Assembly (NCBI RefSeq): GCF_002846335.1
Contig: NZ_PJMQ01000001.1
Location: forward strand, 5,022,001 to 5,086,000
Origin: Janthinobacterium sp. 61
GTDB taxonomy: Bacteria > Pseudomonadota > Gammaproteobacteria > Burkholderiales > Burkholderiaceae_D
Length of the DNA stretch: 64,000 bases
Reading direction: 5' to 3'
Position numbers and translations under genes: made by a program. The notes under the pieces were generated by a model. That model saw nothing but the letters and a program-made list of their open reading frames with translations. It was not told the DNA's origin and did not search any database. Shown here in pieces: positions 34,751 to 44,214 of this stretch. How positions within the stretch are numbered: the first letter of the stretch is position 1; the number at the start of each line of letters is the position of its first letter.

Positions 34751-37168
34751 TTACTTCAGCGTGCGCTGGAACAACTGATAAATCCTGCGGTACTCGTCAT
34801 ACCACGCTTCGGGCTGCACGAAGCCGTGGCGCTCCATGGGGTAGCTGGCCATTTCCCAGTTATCCTTTTTGAGCTCGATCAAACGCTGCGACAGGCGCAC
34901 GGAATCCTGGTAAAACACGTTGTCGTCGATCATGCCATGGGCAATCAAGAGGTTGCCCGTCAGTTTGTCAGCGTATTCGATCGGCGAGGAGATTTTGTAC
35001 GCTTGCGGATCGATGTCCGGCGTGTTCAGGATATTGGCCGTGTACTCGTGGTTGTAGGTAGTCCAGTCCGTCACGGGACGCAGCGCTGCGCCGGACTTGA
35101 ACACGTCCGGCGCGCGCATCAGGGCCATCAGGCTCATGAAGCCGCCATAGCTGCCGCCATAGATGCCCACGTTCTTGATGTCGCCCTGGTGCTGTGCTGC
35201 CAGCCAGTTGGCGCCGTCGAGGAAATCTTCCAGTTCCGGGTGGCCCATCTGGCGGTAGATGGCCGTGCGCCACGCGCTGCCGTAGCCCATCGAGGCGCGG
35301 TAGTCGACGTCGAGCACGATATAGCCTTGCTCCACCAGCAGGTTGTGGAACATCTGTTCGCGGAAGTACACAGGGTAGCGCTCGGTCACGTTCTGCAGGT
35401 AGCCGGCGCCGTGCGCGAACATGACGATGGGATAGCGCTTGCCCGCTTCCAGCTGCGCAGGGCGGTACAGCTTGGCCCAGATGGGCGCCGCGCCATGCGT
35501 GGACGGCACTTGCACCAGTTCCGGCATGACCCAGCTGCGCGCCTTGAAGGCCTCGCTGCGCGTATCGGTCAGGATAGTCGCCTTGCCGCCTGCAACGGAA
35601 ATCGTCGCCAGCTGGGCCGGCAGGTAGCTGTTCGAGTAGCGCAGCAGCAGCTTGCCGTTATCCGGCGACAGGCCGAAGTTTTCCACGCCTTTCAAATTTG
35701 TCACTTCGCGCACGCCGCCCTCCCTGGCCGTGCTGGCGCACACTTCATAGGTGCCGGGCGCCTGCGGGTTGCACATAAAGTAGGCGGTCTTGCCGTCGCG
35801 GCTCCACTCGACGGCGCTCACTTCCCATTTGCCTTGCGTCAACGCGCGCGCCGGAGCCGCGCCCGTTTTTGTGTACAGGTGGGCGTAGCCGCTTTCCTCG
35901 GACAAATACCACAGGGTGGCGTTGTCGGGCAGCCAGCCGAATTCGTCGGCGCGGCGGTTGACCCACGCCGTGTCGCTCATGCGGTGGACGGGCAGGAGGG
36001 CGCCATTGGCCAGATCGACGTTGGCGATCCAGCGGTCCTTGTTGTCGATGGCGCGCACGCGCACGGCCACGCGCGAACCGTCATCGGTCCAGGCGATGCC
36101 GTCGCGCTGGGCGTCGATGCGCACGGGACGGTTGCCTTTCAGTGGCGGCAGCTTCTGTTCGGCGCGCAAGGCCGCCAGCGGATCGGTGGCGATGCCGGGC
36201 AGGCTGTCGAAAGCGATCTCGCGCACCTGGCCCGTGCGCAGGTCGGCCAGTTTCAGGCTTTGCGCGATGGGCATGTTGCGGCCCACGCGCGTACGCTCGT
36301 CATCCGCTTCCGGGTAGCCTGTTTCCGTGACGTAGCGGGCCAGTTTGCCCAGCTTGCCTTTTTCGGCGGCCTTGTCTTGCGTGACGAACAGCAGCCAGCG
36401 GCCATCCGGCGACAGGGCGCTGCCCGATATCGTCACTTTTTCGCCCAGGTAAATCGGTTCCGGCGCGCGCGTGGCGTCCAGGCGGCGCTCTTCGTGGCGG
36501 CGCTCGCGGCTTGCGTCGCGATCTTCCTTCTGGCGCGCCAGGTTGACGATCAGGCGCAGTTGCAGCTCGCGCAGGGCGTCCGCTTCCGGCTTGGCATCCG
36601 GGTCCTTGGCTGTGCGCAGCAGGGCGACGGGCGCGCTCAGGCGGTCAACGCGGCTCCAGCTGAACCAGTCGCTGCCGCTACGGTACTGCACTGCGCTGCC
36701 GTCGGCGGAGTATTGCGGGTCGCTGATGGCCGAGACGCCGCGCGTGATCTGGATCAAGGCACCGTTTTTCAGGTCGCGCTCGAACAAGTCGCCATTGCGC
36801 AGCAGGATGGCGCGCGTGCCGGCCCGGTTGACGACCATCTGCTGGCCATCGAGGTTCGCCAGTTGCGCATCGTCAACCTTCTTGCCGCTATTGAGCTTGG
36901 CGTTCGCGCCTGCCAATTGATAGGTGTCGCGCAGAGGCGAACTAAGACGTTTTTGCTTGTAATACAGCTGGCCATTCCAGCCCCACCACGCCGCTTCGAC
37001 GGGTGTGCCGATCCAGTCGGGATCGGCCATGGCCTGGTCCAGGGTGATGGACGTTGGGGCTGCGGTAGTGGATGGGGCCGCATGGGCGGCGGGCAGGGCG
37101 GCGGCCAGCAGAGACAGCAGCAGAGGTGTCAGCAGGGGTTGGGCCAACAGGGGAAGAACCAGACGCAT
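34751..37168 (-). CDS. S9 family prolyl oligopeptidase (DPP IV-like)
   Basis: An 805-residue secreted serine peptidase of family S9. Signal peptide to about residue 30 (LLLSLLAAALPAAHA). An eight-blade beta-propeller region follows (about 60-540; blades such as SGSALSPDGRWLLFVTQD and EWSRDGKTAYFMC). The C-terminal alpha/beta hydrolase carries Ser673 in GGSYGGF, Asp in HGMIDDNV and His in MERHGF. Family members release N-terminal dipeptides or cleave oligopeptides. Monocistronic with its own terminator. Confidence 0.9.
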   Translation of the reverse strand: MRLVLPLLAQPLLTPLLLSLLAAALPAAHAAPSTTAAPTSITLDQAMADPDWIGTPVEAAWWGWNGQLYYKQKRLSSPLRDTYQLAGANAKLNSGKKVDDAQLANLDGQQMVVNRAGTRAILLRNGDLFERDLKNGALIQITRGVSAISDPQYSADGSAVQYRSGSDWFSWSRVDRLSAPVALLRTAKDPDAKPEADALRELQLRLIVNLARQKEDRDASRERRHEERRLDATRAPEPIYLGEKVTISGSALSPDGRWLLFVTQDKAAEKGKLGKLARYVTETGYPEADDERTRVGRNMPIAQSLKLADLRTGQVREIAFDSLPGIATDPLAALRAEQKLPPLKGNRPVRIDAQRDGIAWTDDGSRVAVRVRAIDNKDRWIANVDLANGALLPVHRMSDTAWVNRRADEFGWLPDNATLWYLSEESGYAHLYTKTGAAPARALTQGKWEVSAVEWSRDGKTAYFMCNPQAPGTYEVCASTAREGGVREVTNLKGVENFGLSPDNGKLLLRYSNSYLPAQLATISVAGGKATILTDTRSEAFKARSWVMPELVQVPSTHGAAPIWAKLYRPAQLEAGKRYPIVMFAHGAGYLQNVTERYPVYFREQMFHNLLVEQGYIVLDVDYRASMGYGSAWRTAIYRQMGHPELEDFLDGANWLAAQHQGDIKNVGIYGGSYGGFMSLMALMRAPDVFKSGAALRPVTDWTTYNHEYTANILNTPDIDPQAYKISSPIEYADKLTGNLLIAHGMIDDNVFYQDSVRLSQRLIELKKDNWEMASYPMERHGFVQPEAWYDEYRRIYQLFQRTLK

Positions 37169-37272
37169 CGGGGATCGCTTTATTTGACGAGATGATAAAA
37201 GGGGATGGTGAAGGTACAGGCCATGAGGCCGGTATTCTAGCGGAGGAGTTTCGTGCAGGAAATGTCGGAAAG

Positions 37273-39564
37273 CTAAGCTTGATGTTGGGCCAGCCAGGCG
37301 AGAAAGTCCTCAAGCGGCATGGGCCGCGCATACAGGTAGCCCTGCAAGCCATCGCAATCGTGGGCGACCAGGAAGTCGGCCTGCTCCTGCGTTTCCACGC
37401 CTTCGGCCACGACGCGCAAGCTCAGATGGCGCGCCATGGCCAATATCGCTTGCACGATGGCCGTATCGCGCGCATCGCGCGGCGTGTCGTCGATGAAGCG
37501 CTTGTCGATTTTAAGTTCGTACAGCGGCATCGAGGTCAGGTAGGCGAGGCTGGAATAGCCGGTGCCGAAATCGTCGATGGAAAAGCGGATGCCCAATGCC
37601 GCCAGTTCGCGCATGCGCGCCAGCGAGGCGTCGCGCTGGTCGATCAGCAGGCCTTCCGTCAATTCCAGGATCAGGTCGCCGGCCGGCGTGCCGTACTCGG
37701 CCAGCGCCGCCTGCACGCGGGCGGCGAAATCAGGCTGGCGAAATTGGGCCGGACTCACGTTTACCGACAGCGCCACGGGCGATCCCGCCTGCGCCAGCAG
37801 GCTGGCGGCGCGGCACGCTTCGCGCAGGGCCCAGTGCCCCAGCCTGACGATCAGTCCCGATTCCTCGGCGATGGGGATGAAGACACCCGGCCCGATATGC
37901 GTGCCGTCCGCCTGTGGCCAGCGCATCAGCAGCTCGGCCCCCGTCACCCGGCCTTGGCGGTCGACCTGCGGCTGCACGTGCATGCATAATTCATGCTCAT
38001 CGAGGGCGCGCGCAAGCGCCCGTTCCAGGGTCAGGCGCCGTTCCACGCCTGCCTGCATGGCCGCTTCAAAGAAGGCGATGCCGTTGCGCCCTTCCGCCTT
38101 GGAGCGGTACATGGCGATGTCGGCTTCGCGCAGCAGGTCGTGCGCCTGTTGGCCCGTTTTTGGCAGCAGGGTCACGCCGATGCTGGCGCTGCAATGATAG
38201 GACTGCCCCTCGATATCGAAGTCGCGCGCGATGGCGGCGCGGATTTTCTCGGCCACCTGGGCTGCCGCGCGGGCGGCGCAGTCCAGGTCATTGGCCAGGT
38301 GCGCCAGCAGCACGACGAATTCGTCACCGCCGATGCGCGCCACCGTGTCGGCTTTGCGCATCAGCTGCGCCAGTCGTTCACCGGCCAGGCGCAGCAGCGC
38401 GTCGCCGGTGGCGTGGCCGCGCGCGTCGTTGATGTGTTTGAAGTGGTCGAGGTCGATGAACATCAGCGCGCTGATTTTATTGTCGCGCGGCGCGGCGGCC
38501 AGCAGGTGGGCGATGCGGTCCATCAGCAGGCGCCGGTTGGGAAGGCCCGTCAGCACGTCGTAGAAGGCCAGGCGGTGGATGTCCGCTTCCGATTTCTTGC
38601 GCTCGTCAATTTCGCGCTCGACAGCCACCCAGTGCGTCTGCCTGCCGTCCGCATCCGTAAACGGCACCAGTTCCGCTTCGACCCAGTACGCCTTGCCGGC
38701 CTTGTTGTAGTTCAGTAACTCCGCCCTGGCCGGCTGGGCGCTGGCCATGGCGGCGGCGACGCGGGCCAGTTCGTCCGCATCGGTGGCGGGGCCCTGCTGG
38801 AACAGCAGGCTGCGGCCCAGCACCTCGGCACGCGTATAGCCGCTGCTGCGCGTGAAGGCGTCGTTGACGAAGATGATGCGCGTGGCCGGCACCGCGCCGG
38901 GGCCGGGCGGGCCGTCCAGCACTTCGGCGATCATCACCATGTCGTTCAGGCGGGCCAGCGCCGTGGCCGTCAAGCGCAGCTCGGCGTTGCGTTGCGACAG
39001 GGCCTTGCTGCTGTCTTCCAGGTGGCGCAGCAGGAAGGCGCAGGACAGGGTCAGCACGGCGGCGATGAACAGGAAATTCAGGGCCACGATCAGCGCGCGC
39101 AGCGCGGGAGAATCAGGCGTGCCCGGCAAGTGCAGGGCGACGTCGGGATACAGGCCCAGGAAAAAGATGGTCAGAGACGTCAGGGCCAAGGTTGACAGGG
39201 CTGGCCGCATGCCCAGCAGCAGTGCCGCCAGTACGGGCATGAGCATCATGTAGATCTGGCTGACGGGGCCGATTTTCAGCAGCAGGCCCACGCCCACCAG
39301 GTAGGCGACGATCAGGAACTGCCACACGCGCCAGCGGTAGGACATGGCACGCAGATGCCAGATGACGCCGACCCAGCCGATGGCCAGCAGGTCGAGGACG
39401 ACAATGGACCAGATGGCTTCGCTCGCGGCCAGCAGTGCGCTGGGAATGGCCGTCACGAAGCCAAGCAGCAGAACCACCTGCAGCAGGCGCTTAAAGACCT
39501 GGCCGCGCCAATGCGCGAGATCGTTCGACGCCACCACGCTGCCGTCCTTTCTCCAGAATGCCAT
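37273..39564 (-). CDS. GGDEF/EAL cyclic-di-GMP enzyme with membrane sensor and PAS domain
   Basis: A 763-residue inner-membrane protein. About six hydrophobic segments (25-190), a PAS domain (about 205-325), GGDEF (about 330-490, intact IGGDEFVVLL) and EAL (about 505-755). In EAL the signature reads ELLMRW but the key residues remain: NVSPAQF, ELTEG, IDDFGTGYSS, LKIDKRFI, VAEGVE and LQGYL. Both diguanylate cyclase and phosphodiesterase activities are thus possible. The membrane part resembles a MASE-type sensor. Confidence 0.9.
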   Translation of the reverse strand: MAFWRKDGSVVASNDLAHWRGQVFKRLLQVVLLLGFVTAIPSALLAASEAIWSIVVLDLLAIGWVGVIWHLRAMSYRWRVWQFLIVAYLVGVGLLLKIGPVSQIYMMLMPVLAALLLGMRPALSTLALTSLTIFFLGLYPDVALHLPGTPDSPALRALIVALNFLFIAAVLTLSCAFLLRHLEDSSKALSQRNAELRLTATALARLNDMVMIAEVLDGPPGPGAVPATRIIFVNDAFTRSSGYTRAEVLGRSLLFQQGPATDADELARVAAAMASAQPARAELLNYNKAGKAYWVEAELVPFTDADGRQTHWVAVEREIDERKKSEADIHRLAFYDVLTGLPNRRLLMDRIAHLLAAAPRDNKISALMFIDLDHFKHINDARGHATGDALLRLAGERLAQLMRKADTVARIGGDEFVVLLAHLANDLDCAARAAAQVAEKIRAAIARDFDIEGQSYHCSASIGVTLLPKTGQQAHDLLREADIAMYRSKAEGRNGIAFFEAAMQAGVERRLTLERALARALDEHELCMHVQPQVDRQGRVTGAELLMRWPQADGTHIGPGVFIPIAEESGLIVRLGHWALREACRAASLLAQAGSPVALSVNVSPAQFRQPDFAARVQAALAEYGTPAGDLILELTEGLLIDQRDASLARMRELAALGIRFSIDDFGTGYSSLAYLTSMPLYELKIDKRFIDDTPRDARDTAIVQAILAMARHLSLRVVAEGVETQEQADFLVAHDCDGLQGYLYARPMPLEDFLAWLAQHQA

Positions 39565-39650
39565 GTAACCGTACTGAGCAGTAGGTTGATTAAATACTAC
39601 GCGCTATCTTTCCTCATGTCATCTTGATCATTCATCATGATTGCCGGCGT

Positions 39651-40061
39651 TCAGCGTTCAGCGTTGTCGACGGATTCATTGATCCATTGGTAGGGCATGA
39701 TGACCTTGCTGGCGACGGGCTTGCCGTCCAGCGTTTCAGGCTGGAAGACGCACTTGCCCAGCGCATCGCGGGCCGCCTGGTCGAGAGCGGGATAGCCGCT
39801 GGAGCGGATGACAGCCGCTTTGCTGACCTTGCCGTCTGCTTCTACCGTGAAGTGCAAGGTCACTCTGCCTTGGGCGCCGCGACGTTTCTCGCCCGGGGGC
39901 CAGGCTGGCTGGGTGCAAGCGGCCGGCATGCTGGCTGGCACGCGCACGGCCGGTGTCGAAATGGGCGCCGGCGTGCTTGTGTGACAGCCTGGCAAGAGAA
40001 TGGCGAGGCAGGTGGCGGCCAGCAGGCTGCCGGCAGTGGAAGGGGACAGGCGATAGGGCAA
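39651..40061 (-). CDS. TonB C-terminal-like lipoprotein
   Basis: A 136-residue lipoprotein. I place the start at TTG 40061 because GGAG lies seven nt upstream and no ATG gives a proper signal; this yields lipobox ILLPGC (Cys about 26). After a short Pro-rich linker, the C-terminal domain (about 60-130: GRVTLHFTVEADGKVSKAAVIRSS... split by ALDQAARDALGKCVF) matches the TonB_C fold. Being lipidated and lacking the TonB cytoplasmic/TM anchor, it cannot be a classical TonB. Confidence 0.75.
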   Translation of the reverse strand: MPYRLSPSTAGSLLAATCLAILLPGCHTSTPAPISTPAVRVPASMPAACTQPAWPPGEKRRGAQGRVTLHFTVEADGKVSKAAVIRSSGYPALDQAARDALGKCVFQPETLDGKPVASKVIMPYQWINESVDNAER

Positions 40062-40085
40062 GAGGAGACTCCAGGTGGTGGGAAC

Positions 40086-40111
40086 AAAAAAAAGCCAGCC
40101 TTTCGGCTGGC
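40086..40111 (-). terminator. Intrinsic terminator of the psiF-like gene
   Basis: On the minus strand GCCAGCC and GGCTGGC (40105-40111 and 40094-40100) enclose a 4-nt loop, followed by eight T (40086-40093). Confidence 0.9.
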
Positions 40112-40151
40112 GCTGTGGGGTGAAGCGCACACTGGCGCTTCGAACCGGCGC

Positions 40152-40457
40152 TTATTTCTTGGGCGCGCTCAGGCATTCTTTCATGAACGCCTTGCGCGCG
40201 TCGCCCTTCATGTCCTTGGCGTCGGCATTGCACGTTTTCATCTTGGTTTGCTGCGTCATGGCCGGCGCCGGCTTGGCGCTCAGGCATTCCTTCATGAAGG
40301 ATTTGCGCTCATCGCCTTTTTTGCCTGCGGCATCGGCATTGCAGGTGGTCATTTTCGACTGTTGCGCCGTCTTGGCGGCGGGGGCCGCTTCCGGTGCGGC
40401 GGCAAAGGCGGTGCTGGCAAACGCGGCAGCGATGCAGAGGGCGATTAATTGTTTCAT
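40152..40457 (-). CDS. psiF: PsiF repeat protein
   Basis: A 101-residue secreted protein. Signal peptide MKQLIALCIAAAFASTAFA. Two PsiF repeats follow, each about 25 residues with KMxTCNADA...KGD-RK-FMKECLS and two Cys. E. coli PsiF is phosphate-starvation induced with unknown activity. AAGGA precedes the ATG. No Pho box was recognised upstream. Confidence 0.85.
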   Translation of the reverse strand: MKQLIALCIAAAFASTAFAAAPEAAPAAKTAQQSKMTTCNADAAGKKGDERKSFMKECLSAKPAPAMTQQTKMKTCNADAKDMKGDARKAFMKECLSAPKK

Positions 40458-40722
40458 GGCAAATCCTTGTAGACGCAGGCGATGGAAGGGGACAGGCAAT
40501 CGGCAGCTCACTGCCGATATACAGAACGTAACTAACTATATGACATTTATCAACAAAATTTCCAATCGAGTGTGTCTTTTTGTTACTGCCGGGCGCCAGG
40601 CGTCGACCGGCAGGCCCGGCCAGTCATTCTGCGGCGGCAGCGGCCCTGTTTTTTGCTATGCTAACGTCTTTCCACCGGCCGATGCCGCAGTCTCGGCTGG
40701 CGCACCCTCATACGGAGTAGTT

Positions 40723-41262
40723 ATGGTCTCGTTGCAAGAGCAGTTTTTAAAGGCCGGCCTGGTCGACAAGAAGAAGGTCAAGCTGGCCAACCAGGACAAG
40801 AGCAAGCAAAAAAAGGACGAGCGCAAGAGCGGCACGCAAAGTGTCGACGAGGTGCGCCTGGCCGCGCTCGAGACGCAGCGCAAGAACGCCGAGCGCGCGC
40901 GCGAATTGAACGCGCAGCGCGACGCGGCCGCCAACCAGAAGGCCATCGTGGCGCAGATTGCGCAAATGGTGCAAAAGAACCGTCAAAGCAAGGGCAACCA
41001 CGGCGAGCTGCCGTACAACTTTACTTTTAACAACAAAATCGAGCGCATCTATGTGACGGCTGCCGTGCAAGCCCACCTGGTGGCGGGCCGCCTGGTGATC
41101 GTCTGCCTGGGCGGTGCCGTGGAGCTGGTGCCGCGCATCATCGCCGACAAGATCGCCGAACGCGATCCGGCCATCGTCGTACGTGTAAAACAGGCCAGCA
41201 CCGAAGTGGACGAGGACGATCCGTATGCGGCGTTCCAGATTCCTGATGATTTGATGTGGTAA
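40723..41262 (+). CDS. DUF2058 family nucleoprotein/polysomal protein (YaiL-like)
   Basis: A 179-residue cytoplasmic DUF2058 protein. The N-terminus MVSLQEQFLKAGLVDKKKVK is the family signature, followed by a highly charged coiled-coil (about 20-85, KSKQKKDERKS, ALETQRKNAERAREL) and a C-terminal domain with YNFTFNNKIERIYVT. GGAG lies nine nt before ATG 40723. E. coli YaiL associates with polysomes; the exact role is unknown. Confidence 0.85.
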   Translation: MVSLQEQFLKAGLVDKKKVKLANQDKSKQKKDERKSGTQSVDEVRLAALETQRKNAERARELNAQRDAAANQKAIVAQIAQMVQKNRQSKGNHGELPYNFTFNNKIERIYVTAAVQAHLVAGRLVIVCLGGAVELVPRIIADKIAERDPAIVVRVKQASTEVDEDDPYAAFQIPDDLMW

Positions 41263-41508
41263 AGCGGATTGCCCGGCGCCAGGTGCGTCGGCTGATGTAG
41301 CGAGCGGGCCGGAGATGGCTCGTTCAGGACGGCGCTTATAGCAGCGCCAGATCCGTTTTTTCCGTAAGATTGTGGCACCGCCAGAATGTGGCATGCTCGA
41401 TCGTGCTGGCCGTCAGGCCGTCCAGTGGCGGCCGGTTTCTGCTTCGGTTGCCTCCTGCGACACCCTGCGTCCTTCGTCCTTCGTTCTACGTTAGCCAGAG
41501 TGATCAAC

Positions 41509-41658
41509 ATGCGTATGCGAAAAAAATCTGACCTTCCGACCAAACGCTGTCAGCAATGCCAGTTGTCGTTTGCATGGCGTAAAAAATGGGAAAAGGTCTG
41601 GGACGAGGTGAAATACTGTTCAGATCGCTGTCGCCAGGATAGCAAGCGTCAGACATGA
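41509..41658 (+). CDS. DUF2256 small zinc-ribbon-like protein
   Basis: A 49-residue DUF2256 protein: KSDLPTKRCQQCQLSF, WRKKWEKVWDEVKYCSDRCR. The four Cys (CxxC...CxxxC) suggest zinc binding. The TGA stop overlaps the photolyase/cryptochrome ATG (ATGA, 41655-41658). DUF2256 genes are commonly found beside, or fused to, cryptochrome genes, so a role with the flavoprotein is likely. Confidence 0.85.
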   Translation: MRMRKKSDLPTKRCQQCQLSFAWRKKWEKVWDEVKYCSDRCRQDSKRQT

Positions 41659-43004
41659 ATACCGACCCCGCCGCAAGGTCGGCACAAACGCATATTTACT
41701 GGTTCCGCAATGATTTGCGGCTCGAGGATAATCCGGCTTTGCGCCAGGCCTGCCAACGCGCCGGCCATCTGTTGTTTGTGTATTGCCATCGCAGCGCGCC
41801 GGTCGCGACGCGCTGGAATGTGCCGCGCACCAGCCCGCATCGCCAGCATTTTCTCCGCTCGGGCCTGGCGGACTTGGCGACGCAGCTGGGGTCGTACGGC
41901 AGTCAGTTGCTGGAGGTCGAGGGCGACCCCGCCCAGGTGTTGTTGGCACTGGCGCACTCCATCGGCGCGACGACTATCCATTGCGAGGAGATTGCCGCGC
42001 CAGAAGAGCAGGGCGACCTTGCCGCACTGCGTGCTGCAGGCCTGACAGTTGAAGCGCTGTGGCAATCGAGCTTGCTCGATCCGGCCGCGCTGCCGTTTCC
42101 GTGCGCTGCCTTGCCTGATGTATTCACCAACTTCCGCATACTCGTAGAGCGAGAGCAGGTGGCGCCGTCGGCCCCGCTCGCGCGGCCGACGACGATTCCG
42201 CCCTTGCCGCCGGACTTCGAAGCACTGGCTGAAACCTGGGCTGTGGTGCCGGACGTGCTCCAGGACGCGCATCTTGCCACCGCACGGTCGTCGTTCCCGT
42301 ACGCGCTACCGGCTTTTTACGGTGGCCCGAGTGCCGCCGCTGCACATCTGCGCCAGTATTTCGGTGGCGAGCTGGCGCACACCTACAAGCTCACACGCAA
42401 TGGTTTGACCGGCGTGGACTACTCCACCAAATTTTCTCCATGGCTAGCCTGCGGCGCACTATCCGCGCGCGTGGTGTGCGCCGCGCTCAGGCAATTTGAA
42501 GCAGAGCACGGCGCCAACGACAGCACATACTGGATCTGGTTTGAATTGATGTGGCGCGACTATTTTCGCTTTCTGCACCTGCAGCATGGGGGCGCGCTGT
42601 ACCGGGCGCAAGGCTTGAGCAGCCTGGGCCAGCCCAGTCACGATGCGCATCGATTCGAAGCATGGTGCCAAGCCCGCACCAGTGAGCCGCTTGTCAATGC
42701 GGGCATGACCGAGCTCAGTGCCACCGGTTATCTCTCCAACCGGCTGCGTCAAATTGTTGCCAGTTACCTGGTGCACGATCTGGGCTGCGATTGGCGCGCC
42801 GGCGCTGCCTGGTTTGAAGCGCAACTGATCGACTACGACGTTTACAGCAATCAGGGTAACTGGCTGTACGTTGCCGGCCGAGGAACCGACCCGCGCAATG
42901 GGCGACGGTTCAACCTGCAAAAGCAAATGCGTGACCATGATCCATATGGGGCCTATCGGCGCCTCTGGGCGACGCAAGGCACGGCGCAGGTCGAGCTGAA
43001 GTGA
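41655..43004 (+). CDS. Cryptochrome/photolyase family protein, DASH type
   Basis: A 449-residue flavoprotein of the cryptochrome-DASH/photolyase family. The N-terminal Rossmann domain starts IYWFRNDLRLEDNPAL; the C-terminal FAD domain has YSTKFSPWLACGALSAR, WIWFELMWRDYFRF, MTELSATGYLSNRLRQIVASYL and VYSNQGNWLYVAG. These are the DASH-type FAD and DNA contacts, suited to repair of single-stranded CPD lesions or light signalling. Translationally coupled to DUF2256. Confidence 0.9.
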   Translation: MNTDPAARSAQTHIYWFRNDLRLEDNPALRQACQRAGHLLFVYCHRSAPVATRWNVPRTSPHRQHFLRSGLADLATQLGSYGSQLLEVEGDPAQVLLALAHSIGATTIHCEEIAAPEEQGDLAALRAAGLTVEALWQSSLLDPAALPFPCAALPDVFTNFRILVEREQVAPSAPLARPTTIPPLPPDFEALAETWAVVPDVLQDAHLATARSSFPYALPAFYGGPSAAAAHLRQYFGGELAHTYKLTRNGLTGVDYSTKFSPWLACGALSARVVCAALRQFEAEHGANDSTYWIWFELMWRDYFRFLHLQHGGALYRAQGLSSLGQPSHDAHRFEAWCQARTSEPLVNAGMTELSATGYLSNRLRQIVASYLVHDLGCDWRAGAAWFEAQLIDYDVYSNQGNWLYVAGRGTDPRNGRRFNLQKQMRDHDPYGAYRRLWATQGTAQVELK

Positions 43005-43075
43005 GGGATGTCAACGGGGCGCAGCTTTTGCGCCGGAAATGAACCGGCGCCAAGGACTGCGCACCCCGGAAACGA

Positions 43076-43103
43076 CAACGCCCACTAACATGAGTGGGCG
43101 TTG
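43076..43103 (-). terminator. Terminator after tRNA-Phe copy 2
   Basis: CAACGCCCACT (43076-43086) and AGTGGGCGTTG (43093-43103) pair perfectly over 11 bp with a 6-nt loop, 14 nt from the tRNA 3' end. No strong T-run follows on the minus strand. Confidence 0.7.
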
Positions 43104-43117
43104 CGTGAACGAATTCT

Positions 43118-43193
43118 TGGTGGCCCGGGGCGGAATCGAACCACCGACACAAGGATTTTCAATCCTCTGCTCTACCGACTGAGCTACCAGGCC
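43118..43193 (-). tRNA. tRNA-Phe (GAA), copy 2
   Basis: Identical over all 76 nt to the gene at 33135, with encoded CCA and anticodon GAA. On the minus strand the promoter is clear: TTGCAT (43226-43231), 16-bp spacer, TATAAT (43204-43209). The flanks are also shared with copy 1. Confidence 0.97.
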
Positions 43194-43203
43194 AAGGTGG
43201 CGA

Positions 43204-43231
43204 ATTATAGCAGACCAAAACGGGAATGCAA
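43204..43231 (-). promoter_or_regulatory. Promoter of tRNA-Phe copy 2
   Basis: TTGCAT, 16-bp spacer and consensus TATAAT on the minus strand, ending 10 bp before the tRNA. Copy 1 has the same -10 but only a poor -35. Confidence 0.75.
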
Positions 43232-43379
43232 GAGCCGGCTGTGACTTTTCCCGGATTTCTTGCAGCGGCAGGTCTTTACTTGCCTGTGGGTCAAATATTA
43301 TTTGAGGTAAGCGGTATTTTTCTCAACAAAAGAACGGTGCATAGTGTGCTCATCGTTACTGATTTGAGAGGACTACCGC

Positions 43380-44204
43380 ATGAACGCCACTACCAATCGC
43401 ACCGCCATCCCCGCCATCGGCCTGGGCACTTTCCGCCTGCAGGGGCAGGTCGTCATCGATTCCGTCGCCACGGGCCTGGACGTCGGCTACCGCCATATCG
43501 ATACGGCGCAAATCTACGGCAATGAAGCCGAAGTGGGCCAGGCGATTGCCGCCAGTCCCGTCCCGCGCGACGAACTGTTCGTCACCACCAAGATATGGAT
43601 CGACAATCTGCAGCGCGACAAACTCATTCCAAGTTTAAAAGACAGCCTGCACAAGCTGCAACTGGAGCAGCTGGACCTGACCCTGATCCATTGGCCGTCG
43701 CCGCAGGACGCGATTCCCGTCGCCGACTACATGGCGGCGCTGCTGGAAGCCAAGGCGCAAGGGCTGACCAGGGCCATCGGCGTATCGAATTTCACCAACG
43801 CGCAGCTGCGGCAAGCCATCGCTACCGTGGGCGCCGGGCAAATCGCCACGCAGCAGGTCGAGATCCACCCGTTTCTGCAAAACCGCACCGTCATCGATTT
43901 CGCGCGCAGCCAGGGCATCCACATGACGGCCTATATGCCGCTTGCGTATGGCAAGGTGGTGATGGACCCCGTGATTGCGGCCATCGCCGCCAAACACGGC
44001 GTGACGCCAGCGCAAGTGGCACTGAGCTGGTCGCTGCAGCAGGGCTTTGCCGTGATCCCGTCGTCGACCAAACGCGCCAACCTGGAAGCAAACCTGCATT
44101 TCCAGCGCATTACCCTGTCGCCGGACGAGATGGCGCAGATGGCAACTCTGGAGCGTGGCGAGCGCCTGGCCAACCCTGACGGCCTGGCGCCGCAGTGGGA
44201 TTGA
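43380..44204 (+). CDS. dkgB: Aldo/keto reductase, 2,5-diketo-D-gluconate reductase B type
   Basis: A 274-residue NADPH-dependent aldo/keto reductase (E. coli DkgB 267 aa). The fold signature [18 protein letters not shown] holds catalytic Asp and Tyr; LIHWPSP holds His; the cofactor site includes [14 protein letters not shown]. Typical substrates are diketogluconate, methylglyoxal and other aldehydes. GAGAGGAC precedes the ATG. Ten nt separate it from the LLM oxidoreductase gene, so both are probably co-transcribed. Confidence 0.9.
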   Translation: MNATTNRTAIPAIGLGTFRLQGQVVIDSVATGLDVGYRHIDTAQIYGNEAEVGQAIAASPVPRDELFVTTKIWIDNLQRDKLIPSLKDSLHKLQLEQLDLTLIHWPSPQDAIPVADYMAALLEAKAQGLTRAIGVSNFTNAQLRQAIATVGAGQIATQQVEIHPFLQNRTVIDFARSQGIHMTAYMPLAYGKVVMDPVIAAIAAKHGVTPAQVALSWSLQQGFAVIPSSTKRANLEANLHFQRITLSPDEMAQMATLERGERLANPDGLAPQWD

Positions 44205-44214
44205 GGAGAAGATG

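Noticed and set aside
34826..37195. Very long plus-strand open frame opposite the S9 peptidase gene
   Set aside because: Composition (Val/Arg/His/Gln repeats) and lack of domains mark it as an antisense shadow; the minus-strand gene has signal peptide and catalytic triad.
33128..43214. tRNA-bounded integrative island
   Set aside because: Both repeats are complete tRNA genes with promoters, and no integrase, transposase, toxin or mobility gene lies between them; the genes look chromosomal.
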